Below are positions 1 through 9,115 of a DNA stretch of 31,879 nt, piece by piece. The number at the start of each line of letters is the position of its first letter. The first letter of the stretch is position 1. This DNA is from JBIQKZ01 sp044464765 (lineage in GTDB: Bacteria; Pseudomonadota; Gammaproteobacteria; Burkholderiales; Burkholderiaceae_B), in assembly GCA_044464765.1 (NCBI GenBank), contig JBIQKZ010000026.1, positions 1-31,879 on the forward strand. The letters run 5' to 3'. The position numbers were made by a program, and so were the translations under genes. The notes beneath the pieces were generated by a model that ran no database searches, was not told where the DNA came from, and was given only the letters and a program-made list of their open reading frames with translations.

Positions 1-8
1 AAACCGTC

Positions 9-50
9 GGTCACGTTCGGCCGAAATCAGTGGTCACGTTGCTCCGAAAT
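9..50. repeat. Two direct repeats resembling the terminus of an IS21-family element
   Basis: The motif GGTCACGTT followed by CCGAAAT occurs twice, at 9-27 and 32-50, with a period of 23 bp. Spaced short direct repeats at the end of the element are typical of IS21-family insertion sequences, and this motif looks familiar from such ends in proteobacteria; that family name is from memory. No transposase lies inside the window, so only the element's edge would be present. The repeats stop just before the recognisable part of tehB, which suggests that insertion or a following deletion removed the start of that gene. Confidence 0.5.
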
Positions 51-70
51 ACCCAGTTTCGGCCTGTCAG

Positions 71-568
71 GTTGTCAAGCCGGGCGATACGCTCGACATG
101 GGGTGTTCAAATGGCCGCAACGCCTTGTACCTGGCCCAGCGCGATTTCGTGGTCACGGCCGTAGACACCAATCCGGCCCTGCTTGGGCAGTTGCAGTCCA
201 TCATCAGCCAAGAAGGTATCAATACCATCACACCGCAACGATATGACATCAACGACGCAAATTTGGGTGCAGATTACGATTTTATTGCCTGCACGGTAAC
301 GCTCATGTTCATCGATCCAGGCAGGGTCGATGCCGTGCTGGCCGACATGCAGCTGCACACCCGGCCAGGGGGCCACAACCTGATTGTTTGCGCCATGGAT
401 ACGCCCGACCACCCCTGCCCCATGAATTTCCCCTTCACGTTCAGGCCGGGCCAGCTTAGCGATGCCTATCAAGGCTGGGAATTGGTCAAATACAACGAAG
501 ACGTGGGCACCATGCACAACGGCGCCCAGCTGCAGTTTGCAACCATGCTGGCGCGCAAGCCGGCGTGA
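71..568 (+). pseudogene. tehB: 5'-truncated tellurite-resistance methyltransferase TehB
   Basis: TehB is a cytoplasmic S-adenosylmethionine-dependent methyltransferase linked to tellurite and selenite detoxification. The reading frame from codon 71 onward gives VVKPGDTLDMGCSNGRN, the TehB nucleotide-binding motif I, with Ser where most members have Gly. It continues through conserved blocks such as YDFIACTVTLMF, PGGHNLIVCAMDT, GWELVKYNEDVG and LQFATMLARK. Compared with the ~197-residue E. coli protein, about 25 N-terminal residues are missing and are replaced by IS-like sequence. The frame is open to the left window edge, but that part shows no TehB similarity. An ATG at 98 falls inside motif I and would give 156 residues without a complete SAM pocket, so I treat it as a remnant. 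It is convergent with the DUF2818-like gene. Confidence 0.75.
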
Positions 569-632
569 CAGGTGAAAACCCTGCGCTGATGCGTTGCGCC
601 GTCACGGTCGGAGGCATTGTCGACGTGGCGCA

Positions 633-914
633 TCAGGGCCGCCACAAATAACGATAAATGACACCAGGAAAAGCCAATACCGCAAAAAATGCCAGGCTGA
701 CCGGCCAGAAACTCCAGTCCTTGGCAATTGGGGTGCTGACATTCTGCTCCAGCACCGTCGTGGCGGCGATCCACGAGCCGTAAAGCACCAACCATGAGGC
801 AAAACGCAATGCGGTAGCCTTGGATCGCACCGCTCGCCCGCCGCTAAAGAACGGCAGGTTCGACATCAAGAACGCCAGCAATAAGCAAAAATAAGCGGCT
901 TGGGTCAAGCTCAT
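633..914 (-). CDS. DUF2818-like small membrane protein
   Basis: This 93-residue protein has three predicted hydrophobic segments (about residues 5-24, 38-56 and 69-87) and a polar C-terminal end, VIYRYLWRP. The opening MSLTQAAYFCLLLAFLMSNL, an NLPF motif, and a closing aromatic YRYLW segment resemble the DUF2818 family of betaproteobacteria, which as I recall usually closes the nuo (complex I) operon. Its function is unknown. Here it starts 21 bp after the ccsA stop on the same strand, so it is probably the last gene of the cusBA-resB-ccsA transcript, an unusual location. The family call is by eye. It could instead be an unrelated small inner-membrane protein connected with cytochrome assembly. 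Confidence 0.6.
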   Translation of the reverse strand: MSLTQAAYFCLLLAFLMSNLPFFSGGRAVRSKATALRFASWLVLYGSWIAATTVLEQNVSTPIAKDWSFWPVSLAFFAVLAFPGVIYRYLWRP

Positions 915-935
915 GATTGGCCTGCTGAGATGGAG

Positions 936-2096
936 TTATAAAGCGCCGTAGGAATGCAACCCGGCCAGGAACATGTTGACGCCAAGAAAGGCAAAGAGCG
1001 TGATGAAAAAACCAATTACCGCCCACCAGGCCAGCACCTTACCTTGAATGTTCTTGACCAGTCGGCAGTGCAGCCAGGCCGCATAATTGAGCCATACGAT
1101 CAGAGCCCAGGTTTCCTTAGGGTCCCACGACCAGTAGCCGCCCCAGGCCTCAGCCGCCCATAATGCACCCAATATTGTTGCAACGGTAAAAAACACGAAG
1201 CCCAACGCGGTCGACTTGTACATCAGCTCTTCGAGCCACGGACGGGAGGGCAACCGCACGTTGAAATAATGGCGGCCCGCTACAAGCCAGGCGACACCAA
1301 ACATGGCGGCGATCGAGAATGCTCCATAGCCGATGAAATTCGTGGGTACGTGAAGCTTCATCCAGTAGGACTGCAAGGCGGGAATCAAGGGCTGGATCTG
1401 ATGCGCGCCCGCAATGGCGCCGTACCAGAACAGGAAGCCAACAGCGGCGCTTACGACAAGCATGACGAAGCCTCCGAGCTGCCTGCTGTGAAGCCGGGCC
1501 TCCATGTGCAGGTATAGCAATGCCGTAATGAGAGAAAAAAGGACAAAGACCTCGTAGAGGTTGGAGACGGGGATGTGTCCCATGTCGGGGCCGAGCATAT
1601 AGGATTCAGCCCAACGCACAAGCAGGCCAACAAAACCGAACATGACACCTACCCAGACAAGCTGACTTCCGCGCTTCAGAGTGGATTCGGAACGGGTAAG
1701 CCACCCGATGATATAAACCGCAGTTGCACTCCAGAACGCAAACCCCATCCACATGATGGCGGATTGGCTGGCCAGAAAGTACTTCAGCCAGAAGGACTGC
1801 TCGGCACGCAGCAACTCACCGCCATACAGCCAGATTGCAATCAGGCTCAGGGCGGCCGTAGCGGCTGTCAGCTTTTGCAAAGGATGCCAGCGCAAGCCCA
1901 TGATGAGCAGTGCGGCCCCCGACATCAGCAAAATACCGACCTCATAGGCGTCCATCCAGTGTAAATACAAAGTTAGCGCCAATACACAGCCGCCTACGAC
2001 GAAAAGGCTGAACAGGCCACTACCCAACTTGCTCCAATTGCTGCGGACATTCGGGTTAACGTGGTAGTTATGTGCAAGAACGGTGGTTGTTGACAT
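936..2096 (-). CDS. ccsA: System II cytochrome c biogenesis protein CcsA (CcsB in TIGR naming)
   Basis: CcsA (ResC) is the multispanning inner-membrane subunit of the System II cytochrome c synthase. With ResB/Ccs1 it moves heme to the periplasm and attaches it to CXXCH motifs. The 386-residue protein has about eight hydrophobic segments and, at residues 322-330, the diagnostic tryptophan-rich WWD motif, WSWDPKETW. An upstream HVPTNFIGYGAFS stretch carries one of the conserved heme-ligand histidines. The start ATG at 2096 has a good ribosome site (GAAGAGG) and lies 17 bp after the resB stop. The System II pair is complete. Position in a copper-efflux operon next to a cytochrome-rich nitrite cluster suggests a dedicated or second maturation system. 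Some databases call this subunit CcsB. Confidence 0.93.
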   Translation of the reverse strand: MSTTTVLAHNYHVNPNVRSNWSKLGSGLFSLFVVGGCVLALTLYLHWMDAYEVGILLMSGAALLIMGLRWHPLQKLTAATAALSLIAIWLYGGELLRAEQSFWLKYFLASQSAIMWMGFAFWSATAVYIIGWLTRSESTLKRGSQLVWVGVMFGFVGLLVRWAESYMLGPDMGHIPVSNLYEVFVLFSLITALLYLHMEARLHSRQLGGFVMLVVSAAVGFLFWYGAIAGAHQIQPLIPALQSYWMKLHVPTNFIGYGAFSIAAMFGVAWLVAGRHYFNVRLPSRPWLEELMYKSTALGFVFFTVATILGALWAAEAWGGYWSWDPKETWALIVWLNYAAWLHCRLVKNIQGKVLAWWAVIGFFITLFAFLGVNMFLAGLHSYGAL

Positions 2097-2113
2097 CGGT
2101 TTACCTCTTCAGT

Positions 2114-4051
2114 TCAGACCAGTTTTGAAACGGCACGACGATAGATATCGAACTCGGCCGACAAGGTCGGGGTTGTTCGGTTGGCCGCATAGGCCATCAA
2201 CACTTGATTGGTCCTTGGCGTTACCAGAACCCAGAGCCTGCGCTCTCGTATGAAATACATGGCGCAAACGCCTAGCGCCAGCAGGGTGCAACCCGCATAG
2301 ACCAGTAGCGCACCGGGCGCCCGAGCCAACTGCAACCCCGATGCGTTGACCTGATCGAATCCGGTCAGCTGAAAAGCAAAGGGAATGTCGGCCGCGAGAG
2401 TATCGCTATACGCCTGTAGACTGCTGCGTGCCGAAGGAAGCTGGCTCAAGTTGCCGGTGGCGGGATCAACGCCCAGCAACAAGGTCGCCGCACGTTCCAG
2501 CAGTTCCATATAAAGCTGAGCGGCGGCGGCTTGTTCCGAGGCGGGAACGGACTCCTGAATCAATCTCAGCATGCCGCTCGTGCCGGCTTCAGCAAACGTC
2601 GTCAACAGCGTCAGGGCGGTGTTTTCAAGTGCGCCTGCCAGCAGAGGATTGTGCGCTTCAGTGCCGATAGCTGCGGCGGCTTCTTTGCGTGCAGCGTCAT
2701 TGCTCAAATTGGCGGCAAAGCGCCGATACGCCAGGACACTGTTTTCGTTATCCAGGGGCAGGCGAACATACTGCCACGTGCCGGAAGCAGTTTCACGTTT
2801 ACCTATCACCAGATAGGGGGCTTGATCGAATTCGAACGGATTCATATAAACGTTCCAATCCTCGGCCTGGCCCGCGGCGTCGCGCAGCCTGAAAGCAACC
2901 GATGGGCCAACGTCAGCCATTTCCTGGCCGGCAGAAGCTTGCTTGAACCAGGTTGCTGCGGCCGAATCGGGATCGGCGGCAAACTCGATAACGTTTGTCG
3001 GACGAAAGTCGGTGAATTCAATAGTTACCGGTTGCCCGTTCAGTAGCAGCGCGCTGTTGTCGCCGACCTCGCCCTGAAATGCGGTAGGTGTGGCCGCACT
3101 GTCCAGACGTTGCACGTTCATGCGTACCTTTGTTCCACCATCAGCAAAGCCGGACTGATACAGGGTCACGCCCTTATATGAGTATGGATGGTTGACCTGC
3201 AGTGTGACCGGAATGCGCTGGGCGCCATCAATAATTTCAATATCACTGGCGAAGTCTTTAGGCTGACCGTTGGCGTAATGCTCCACCCGGAACTGCTTTA
3301 AATGAATGGCAAATGGGAGTTCCTGAACCAGATAGCCATCGTTAAAAAGCAGGTAGGCAGAGTCATGTGTCGTGCCCTCGCTCAGACTCAGGGATGCACG
3401 ATATGAACCCGAATCCGGCTCCAGCCGGCTCTGCGTGGGCACCTGGTCTGCAGGCATGTCGCGAGTCTCGGTTTGTAGCGCGCCCGTAAACAATTGCAGG
3501 CGTAGACCGATGTTGCCGTCTATCAGCCCGCCTACGCAAATAATCACAATGGCCCCATGAACGAACAGATAGCCAAGCCTGCGTAAGCTGCCGGTACGGG
3601 CTGCAACCATGTAAGCACCGTCCTCCAACTCGACGGTTTTAAAGCGGAATCGGCTTTGTCGCAAGAACACGCCGAGCTTGCAGTGGAGCTCGCCGGGTGA
3701 GGTCGAAAACTGGATTTCGTCGCGGTGAGGGCTGTTGCGCAAGCCTGCAATACTCTTGTTTTCGCGATAGCTGCGCATTTCACGCAGCATGCCCGGAGTG
3801 TTCTGGATCAGACACAAGCCGGTCGAGATCGCCATGAACGCCAGCAGGGTAGAGAACCACCATGCATGATAGATGTCGTTCAGGCCCACCATTTGAATCA
3901 GGGTAGCCCAGAACTCACCATAGCGATCGATGTATACGACGGCTGGCCTGCCTTGTTCCAGCACTGACCCAATCATGGATGCTATGGCCACCACCGTCAG
4001 GATAGCAATGGCGAATCGCATCGAACGCAATAGGTTCAGAAAACTCTTCAT
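2114..4051 (-). CDS. resB: System II cytochrome c biogenesis protein ResB (Ccs1)
   Basis: ResB/Ccs1 is the partner of CcsA in the System II cytochrome c synthase. It has several transmembrane helices and a large periplasmic domain that presents the apocytochrome. The 645-residue product starts MKSFLNLLRSMRFAIAILTV, a typical ResB opening with helix 1. It has a second helix near residues 65-85, a third near 165-185, a long hydrophilic periplasmic region (~190-590) and a final helix before RERRLWVLV. The NHPYSYKGVTLYQSGFADGG block is characteristic of the family. Its ATG overlaps the cusA stop in an ATGA, so translation is probably coupled to the copper pump. The length is normal for betaproteobacterial members and no frameshift is visible. 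Confidence 0.93.
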   Translation of the reverse strand: MKSFLNLLRSMRFAIAILTVVAIASMIGSVLEQGRPAVVYIDRYGEFWATLIQMVGLNDIYHAWWFSTLLAFMAISTGLCLIQNTPGMLREMRSYRENKSIAGLRNSPHRDEIQFSTSPGELHCKLGVFLRQSRFRFKTVELEDGAYMVAARTGSLRRLGYLFVHGAIVIICVGGLIDGNIGLRLQLFTGALQTETRDMPADQVPTQSRLEPDSGSYRASLSLSEGTTHDSAYLLFNDGYLVQELPFAIHLKQFRVEHYANGQPKDFASDIEIIDGAQRIPVTLQVNHPYSYKGVTLYQSGFADGGTKVRMNVQRLDSAATPTAFQGEVGDNSALLLNGQPVTIEFTDFRPTNVIEFAADPDSAAATWFKQASAGQEMADVGPSVAFRLRDAAGQAEDWNVYMNPFEFDQAPYLVIGKRETASGTWQYVRLPLDNENSVLAYRRFAANLSNDAARKEAAAAIGTEAHNPLLAGALENTALTLLTTFAEAGTSGMLRLIQESVPASEQAAAAQLYMELLERAATLLLGVDPATGNLSQLPSARSSLQAYSDTLAADIPFAFQLTGFDQVNASGLQLARAPGALLVYAGCTLLALGVCAMYFIRERRLWVLVTPRTNQVLMAYAANRTTPTLSAEFDIYRRAVSKLV

Positions 4052-7000
4052 AATGCATCCACGACAGGAGCAGGGTTTGGCTCAGGTGCCGTTGCGGCTA
4101 CCGACTTACGCCTGAAGATCAGTAGATAAAGTGCGGGGATCACAACCAGGGAAAACAGCGGCGCGGAAACCATGCCACCGATCAACGGCGCCGCGATCCG
4201 CTTCATAACATCGGCGCCGGCATCAACCGAGAACATGACGGGCAGCAACCCTCCCAGAATGACCGCCACGGTCATGGCCTTGGGGCGCAAGCGCAGCAAA
4301 GCGCCCGACACAATGGCAGACCGCACATCGGCTCTGGTGAGTGTTGGCTTCTCTTTTGCCATGGCGGCCAGCGCCTGGTCCAGATAAAGCAACATGACGA
4401 CCCCGAACTCGGCGGCTACACCCGCCAACGCAATAAGACCGATGAACACCGCAACCGACAACTGATACTCAAGCAGGTAGATAATCCAAAGACCACCAAT
4501 CAACGAAAATGGCAGACACAGCAACACCATGGCAACCTTGATCGCATCGCGAAAGTGCAAAAACAGCAGCGTCGAGATCAACAGCAAGGTCAGGGCTACA
4601 GCAGCCAGCAGTCGAGGCTTGCCGTCCTGGTACTGCAAATACTGCCCTTCCCAGCTCATGGTGTAGCCAACATCGAACTGAACCTGTTGATCCAGGGCAG
4701 CTTGAGCGGCAGACAAATACGCCCCCGCGTCCGTTGTCGCCAAATCGATGAAAACGTAGGCAACGGGGCGCGCGTTCTCGCTCTTGACCGCCGTCGGTCC
4801 ATCGCTTACATGCACCTGCGCCACATCGCGCAACGCCACCAGCGTGCCATTGGGCGACTTGATTCGCATTTCATTTAGTGCGGGCAGTGAATCCCGATGG
4901 GCGCGCGTATAGCGCAACACAATGGGATATCGCTCACGGCCGTCGATGACAGTACCGAGAGCCTGGCCCCCCATTGCCCCTTCCACCACGCTTTGAATCG
5001 CGTTGATGCTAAGGCCATATCGCGCGGCTTGTTGCCGGTCAATATCTATATCGACATAGCGCCCGGCACCGATACGTTCGGCGAACACCGAGCGTGCGCC
5101 GGGCACGGTACGGAGTACTGACTCCATTTCGATCGCAATCCGCTCCAGCTCGGCGACGTCAGGTCCGGTGATCTTGATACCAAGCGGGGTTCGAATACCG
5201 CTGGATTGCATATCGATGCGCGTCTTGATTGGATAACCCCACGAGTTGGTCAGACCGGCCAATCTCACAGTCTGGTCGAGGTCCTCGATCAGACCTTGCT
5301 TGGTCCGCCCTTCTGGCCATTCGGAGCGCGGTTTAAGCATGATGGTGGTTTCCAGCATCGATAGCGGAGCCGGATCCGTTGCCGTTTCAGCACGCCCAGC
5401 CTTGCCAAATACTCGCTCGACTTCAGGCATGGCGGCGATCAGTTGATCGGTGCGCCGCAGAATATCTGCGGCCTCGTCAGCCGACACCCCAGGCAAGGTA
5501 GTAGGCATGTAAAGCAAGTCGCCTTCATCCAGCGGCGGCATAAACTCACTGCCCAATTTCGACAAGGGAAACGCGATGGTGGCAAGGCTCAGGGCAGCGG
5601 CCAACACGACCGTCTTGGGATGACGCAGCGCGGCATAGAGCACCGGTTGATACAGGCGTTTGAGCACCCGGTTAATGGGGTTCGCAGACTCGGGGGGAAT
5701 ACGCCCTCGAATGGCATAGCCCATTAACACGGGTGTCAGGGTGATGGCCAGTATCGCTGCCGCCGCCATCGCATAAGTCTTGGTGTACGCAAGGGGGCTG
5801 AAGAGGCGGGCCTCTTGCCCCGTCAATGTGAATACCGGTAAAAACGAAACCGTGATGACCAGAAGGGAAAAGAACAGCGCTGGGCCGACTTCACCGGCGC
5901 TTTGCCGGACAACCGGCCAAACATCCAGCGTTTTCCCGGAAGGATCCGACGATCTTTCCAGATGCCTGTGCATGTTTTCTATCATGACGATTGCGGCATC
6001 AATCATGGCACCAACCGCAATCACTATTCCGCCAAGCGACATAATATTGGCTGACACGCCTTGCAGTCGCATAATCCACAGCGCGACCAGAATGCCGATG
6101 GGCAAGGTCACAATCGCCACGAGGGATGAACGGAAGTGAAACAGAAAAATCCCACAGATCAGAGCGACAACCAGCGACTCTTCCAGCAACTTGTTGCGCA
6201 ACGTTTCTACCGCACGTTCTATCAAGCCCGAGCGATCGTATGTCGTCACAATCTCGACCCCTGCCGGAAGGCCTGCACGTAACTCCTGCAGCCTGGCGGC
6301 GACTCCCCGAATCGTTGTCAACGCGTTCTCGCCGTGACGCATCACGACGATGCCTCCGGTGACCTCACCCTTGCCGTCCAGTTCTGCGATGCCGCGTCGG
6401 GGACTGGGGCCTGTACTGATGTCCGCGATCTGTTTCAATCGAATAACGTTACCCGCGCTGTCGGTGTAAAGCGGAATATCCTCGAAATCTGTCGTATGAC
6501 GCAGGTAACCATTGGAGCGCACCAAGTACTCGGCTCGAGCCATTTCGAACGCAGAGCCGCCGCTGGATTGATTGCTGTTCCTTACCGCCTGTGCCACGCT
6601 GCCCAGGTCCAAGCCGTGGGCGGCCAGTTTTAGCGGATCGACATCAATCTGAAATTGACGCGCCTTGCCACCAACACTGGCAACTTCGGCGACGCCCGGC
6701 AGGCTTTGCAATTCCAGTTTCAGGTAGAAATCCTGCAGGGCCCGTAACTCGTCGGGCGGTGTGTTTCCGCTTTTATCAACTAGCGCGTATTCGTAGATCC
6801 AACCTACCCCAGAGGCATCTGGTCCGAGAGTCGGTACGGCATTCTCCGGAAGTTGACCGGCTGCCTGGCTCAGATTCTCCAGAATGCGGGAACGCGCCCA
6901 ATAGATATCGGTACCGTCCTCGAAAATCACATAGATCAACGACTCACCAAACATGGAGAATCCGCGCACCGCTTTGGTGCCTGGCACCGATAGCAGCGAC

Positions 7001-7212
7001 GCCGCCAGAGGGTAGGTGACTTGATCTTCCACGAATTGCGGCGCCTGCCCCGCATAATCGGTCTTCACGATGACCTGCACATCGGATAAGTCCGGCAGGG
7101 CGTCCAGAGACAGACGTGATAACGACTCGACACCCACCACGACCAAAGCCAGTGTCAGCACCAGCACGACTAGCCGGTTGCGGGTACACCAGTTGATTAT
7201 GTGGGTAATCAT
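4048..7212 (-). CDS. cusA: Cu(I)/Ag(I) efflux RND transporter CusA
   Basis: This 1054-residue inner-membrane pump belongs to the heavy-metal RND family and exports periplasmic or cytosolic monovalent metal using the proton gradient. The three methionines that bind Cu(I)/Ag(I) in E. coli CusA are all present, at M569 (DLLYMP), M619 (APLSMLETT) and M668 (RIDMQSSGI). The proton-relay aspartate is D405 in GAMIDAAIVMIEN, with E412 following; this is the monovalent-metal signature rather than the divalent CzcA type. Twelve hydrophobic segments and two large periplasmic loops are in the expected places. The ATG overlaps the cusB stop (ATGA), and the stop overlaps the resB start in the same way. No outer-membrane CusC or CusF gene is in the window, so the pump must use an outer-membrane channel encoded elsewhere. 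Confidence 0.95.
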   Translation of the reverse strand: MITHIINWCTRNRLVVLVLTLALVVVGVESLSRLSLDALPDLSDVQVIVKTDYAGQAPQFVEDQVTYPLAASLLSVPGTKAVRGFSMFGESLIYVIFEDGTDIYWARSRILENLSQAAGQLPENAVPTLGPDASGVGWIYEYALVDKSGNTPPDELRALQDFYLKLELQSLPGVAEVASVGGKARQFQIDVDPLKLAAHGLDLGSVAQAVRNSNQSSGGSAFEMARAEYLVRSNGYLRHTTDFEDIPLYTDSAGNVIRLKQIADISTGPSPRRGIAELDGKGEVTGGIVVMRHGENALTTIRGVAARLQELRAGLPAGVEIVTTYDRSGLIERAVETLRNKLLEESLVVALICGIFLFHFRSSLVAIVTLPIGILVALWIMRLQGVSANIMSLGGIVIAVGAMIDAAIVMIENMHRHLERSSDPSGKTLDVWPVVRQSAGEVGPALFFSLLVITVSFLPVFTLTGQEARLFSPLAYTKTYAMAAAAILAITLTPVLMGYAIRGRIPPESANPINRVLKRLYQPVLYAALRHPKTVVLAAALSLATIAFPLSKLGSEFMPPLDEGDLLYMPTTLPGVSADEAADILRRTDQLIAAMPEVERVFGKAGRAETATDPAPLSMLETTIMLKPRSEWPEGRTKQGLIEDLDQTVRLAGLTNSWGYPIKTRIDMQSSGIRTPLGIKITGPDVAELERIAIEMESVLRTVPGARSVFAERIGAGRYVDIDIDRQQAARYGLSINAIQSVVEGAMGGQALGTVIDGRERYPIVLRYTRAHRDSLPALNEMRIKSPNGTLVALRDVAQVHVSDGPTAVKSENARPVAYVFIDLATTDAGAYLSAAQAALDQQVQFDVGYTMSWEGQYLQYQDGKPRLLAAVALTLLLISTLLFLHFRDAIKVAMVLLCLPFSLIGGLWIIYLLEYQLSVAVFIGLIALAGVAAEFGVVMLLYLDQALAAMAKEKPTLTRADVRSAIVSGALLRLRPKAMTVAVILGGLLPVMFSVDAGADVMKRIAAPLIGGMVSAPLFSLVVIPALYLLIFRRKSVAATAPEPNPAPVVDAL

Positions 7213-9056
7213 GGGTGGGCGTGGGTTGATATAGGCATCGTGTCGGCGACTGCTATAGCGGCAGGTCGCGCGGCAGTCTCCGTCTTATGGGCGGCAGGCA
7301 GCGGCGTCGCAGCCAGTCGATTTTGCATTGACTGCAGAGAAGCCGCTGCATCCAGCAAGAACTGGCCGTTGACCACAACTCTGGCACCTTCCTCCAGACC
7401 GGAGCGGATCTCAACCGCGTGCTTATCCTCAATGCCCGTACTAACCGGGGCGCTGCGAAAGTGATCAGGGCTATCGTTGACAACCACGTACTCGCCGCGA
7501 CCGGTCCGGATGACGGCGTCGCGCGGTACGCTCAATACCTGCTGCTCGTTGGTTTCAATCGTGACCTTCGCGTAGCTTCCCGGATAAAAGGCGTTGTCGT
7601 CGTTCGATACTGCCAGACGCAACTTTGCCGTCCGGCTTATGGGGTCTATCTGTAACGTCGAAAGATTCACTTGTGCGTGAACTGAGGTTGCATCATCAAG
7701 ACCCGAGGTCAATGTGACCGCATCGCCGTTCTTCAGCCACTCAATCTGATCGGGATACAACGCAACCTCCGCCCAGACGCTCGAGTTATCGATATAGGTC
7801 AGGAGTGATTGCTGGGGATTGATGTAGATTCCCTCACGGGCCGACATCTCTGTGACGATTCCATCTTGCGTGGCGTGTATCGGCACGACATCCAGGATGC
7901 GGCGATTTTTCTCGAGCCGCTCCATGGCGCTAGAGGGAACACCCGCATCGAGCAGACGATCACGGGTACGAAAGCGGTCCTTGGCCAGGCCCCTCAGCAT
8001 CACAAAGCTGGCTGCTGAAAGATCTTGCCCTCGGGACATCGTCATTCCCCCGCCAGTCGACCGCATGGAGTCAAGGCGCGTCAGAATATTGAGGTATTCC
8101 CGCTGCCGCTGCTGTAGCTCGGGGGAGTAGATTTCATACAGAATTTGTCCCTTCTTGATGCTCTGGCCTATGCCTTGCACATGCCACCGCTTGATCCATC
8201 CCGTCACGAAAGAGTTGACCGATACGCTGCGGCTCTGATCCGATGTGATGGTGGCAAACGTGTCGATTGCGCGGTACATGCGAGTAACTTTTGCTGTCTG
8301 TAGCTGTACACCCATGCGTTGCTGAGTGGCGGCGTCGACATGTACCAGATCGCTTCCTTTGCCAGATTCACTATGCACCACCTTCACCAGATTCATGCCG
8401 CAAATCGGACAGTTGCCAGGCTCGTGCGTGATGATGCTGGGGTGCATGGGACAGGTGTATTTATCCGTTGAATCTGCCGACGTAGCGATACCCAGAACAT
8501 TTGGCTGGGCGGCATGACTTTGGCTTGCGTGGTTATGCGTCGAAAGACCGTGACCAAGCGGACTCGAAATTTGCTCGGGACTGCCGTGATCAGCATGGTC
8601 GTGATGCTCATGACTCTGGTCCGTTTGAGCCGGCTGCGTTGCTTCGTTCTGCACCATCTTGACCAAATGCATGCCACAGATCGGGCAACTTCCTGGTTCG
8701 TGCGTGATGATATTGGGGTGCATGGGACAGGTGTATTTGTCCGTTGAGCCAGCCGGCTCGGAGATGCCCAGAACATTTGGCTGGGCAACATGACTTTGGC
8801 CTGCGTGGTCATGTGCGGAGAGATCATGAATATGATGGCCGGGGTCTGGCTCGACCTTGCCGTGATTAGCATGGTCGTTGCTGGCATGATCATGAGGGGT
8901 TTGAGTGTGCTGGATAGCTTCGCCAGGAGTATGCGCCGCATGCTCAGCTTGCGCATCAGAGTGGTTGTGCCCCGTGTCATGCGTACCGGAATAGCCAGGA
9001 GAGCTAATGCAAATGGCAGCCGCAGTGATGAGCAATATTTTGAACTGGAGACGCAT
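7209..9056 (-). CDS. cusB: Cu/Ag efflux RND periplasmic adaptor CusB with duplicated His-rich and heavy-metal-binding region
   Basis: CusB-type adaptors bridge CusA to an outer-membrane channel and hand metal to the pump. From the ATG at 9056 the product has 615 residues, much longer than E. coli CusB (~407). After a signal peptide (residues 1-~23) comes a histidine-rich stretch (~25-90) and a heavy-metal-binding domain with YTCPMHP and CPICGM (108-133). A second histidine-rich stretch and a second such domain follow (152-225). The rest is a standard membrane-fusion adaptor with barrel-sandwich hybrid, alpha-hairpin and beta-barrel, for example IYSPELQQRQREY. An in-frame TTG at 9077 would add seven residues, but it lacks signal-peptide logic. 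Each metal-binding domain supplies Cys and Met ligands, and the His tracts add capacity, so this looks like a metal sponge fused to an adaptor. Confidence 0.93.
   Translation of the reverse strand: MRLQFKILLITAAAICISSPGYSGTHDTGHNHSDAQAEHAAHTPGEAIQHTQTPHDHASNDHANHGKVEPDPGHHIHDLSAHDHAGQSHVAQPNVLGISEPAGSTDKYTCPMHPNIITHEPGSCPICGMHLVKMVQNEATQPAQTDQSHEHHDHADHGSPEQISSPLGHGLSTHNHASQSHAAQPNVLGIATSADSTDKYTCPMHPSIITHEPGNCPICGMNLVKVVHSESGKGSDLVHVDAATQQRMGVQLQTAKVTRMYRAIDTFATITSDQSRSVSVNSFVTGWIKRWHVQGIGQSIKKGQILYEIYSPELQQRQREYLNILTRLDSMRSTGGGMTMSRGQDLSAASFVMLRGLAKDRFRTRDRLLDAGVPSSAMERLEKNRRILDVVPIHATQDGIVTEMSAREGIYINPQQSLLTYIDNSSVWAEVALYPDQIEWLKNGDAVTLTSGLDDATSVHAQVNLSTLQIDPISRTAKLRLAVSNDDNAFYPGSYAKVTIETNEQQVLSVPRDAVIRTGRGEYVVVNDSPDHFRSAPVSTGIEDKHAVEIRSGLEEGARVVVNGQFLLDAAASLQSMQNRLAATPLPAAHKTETAARPAAIAVADTMPISTHAHP
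8376..8879 (-). repeat. 276-bp tandem duplication inside cusB (92-codon unit)
   Basis: The segment at 8652-8879 (residues 60-135) is repeated at 8376-8603 (residues 152-227) with an exact offset of 276 bp, or 92 codons. Both copies contain AQPNVLGI, STDKYTCPMHP, IITHEPG and CPICGM in register, and long DNA stretches are identical, such as GGTGCATGGGACAGGTGTAT. Nucleotide identity looks like 80-85 % by eye. This is an in-frame duplication that doubled the heavy-metal-binding domain and its histidine-rich linker. Confidence 0.9.
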
Positions 9057-9115
9057 GGGGACTACATCGAGCAACAACAGGTGGCGGGAGAGTCAAAGAT
9101 ACGAGAGGGCCTCAA

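Noticed and set aside
586..648. CTGATGCG and CGCATCAG inverted repeat between tehB and the DUF2818-like gene
   Set aside because: The 8-bp arms are separated by a loop of over 40 nt and no T run follows, so it is not a credible terminator.
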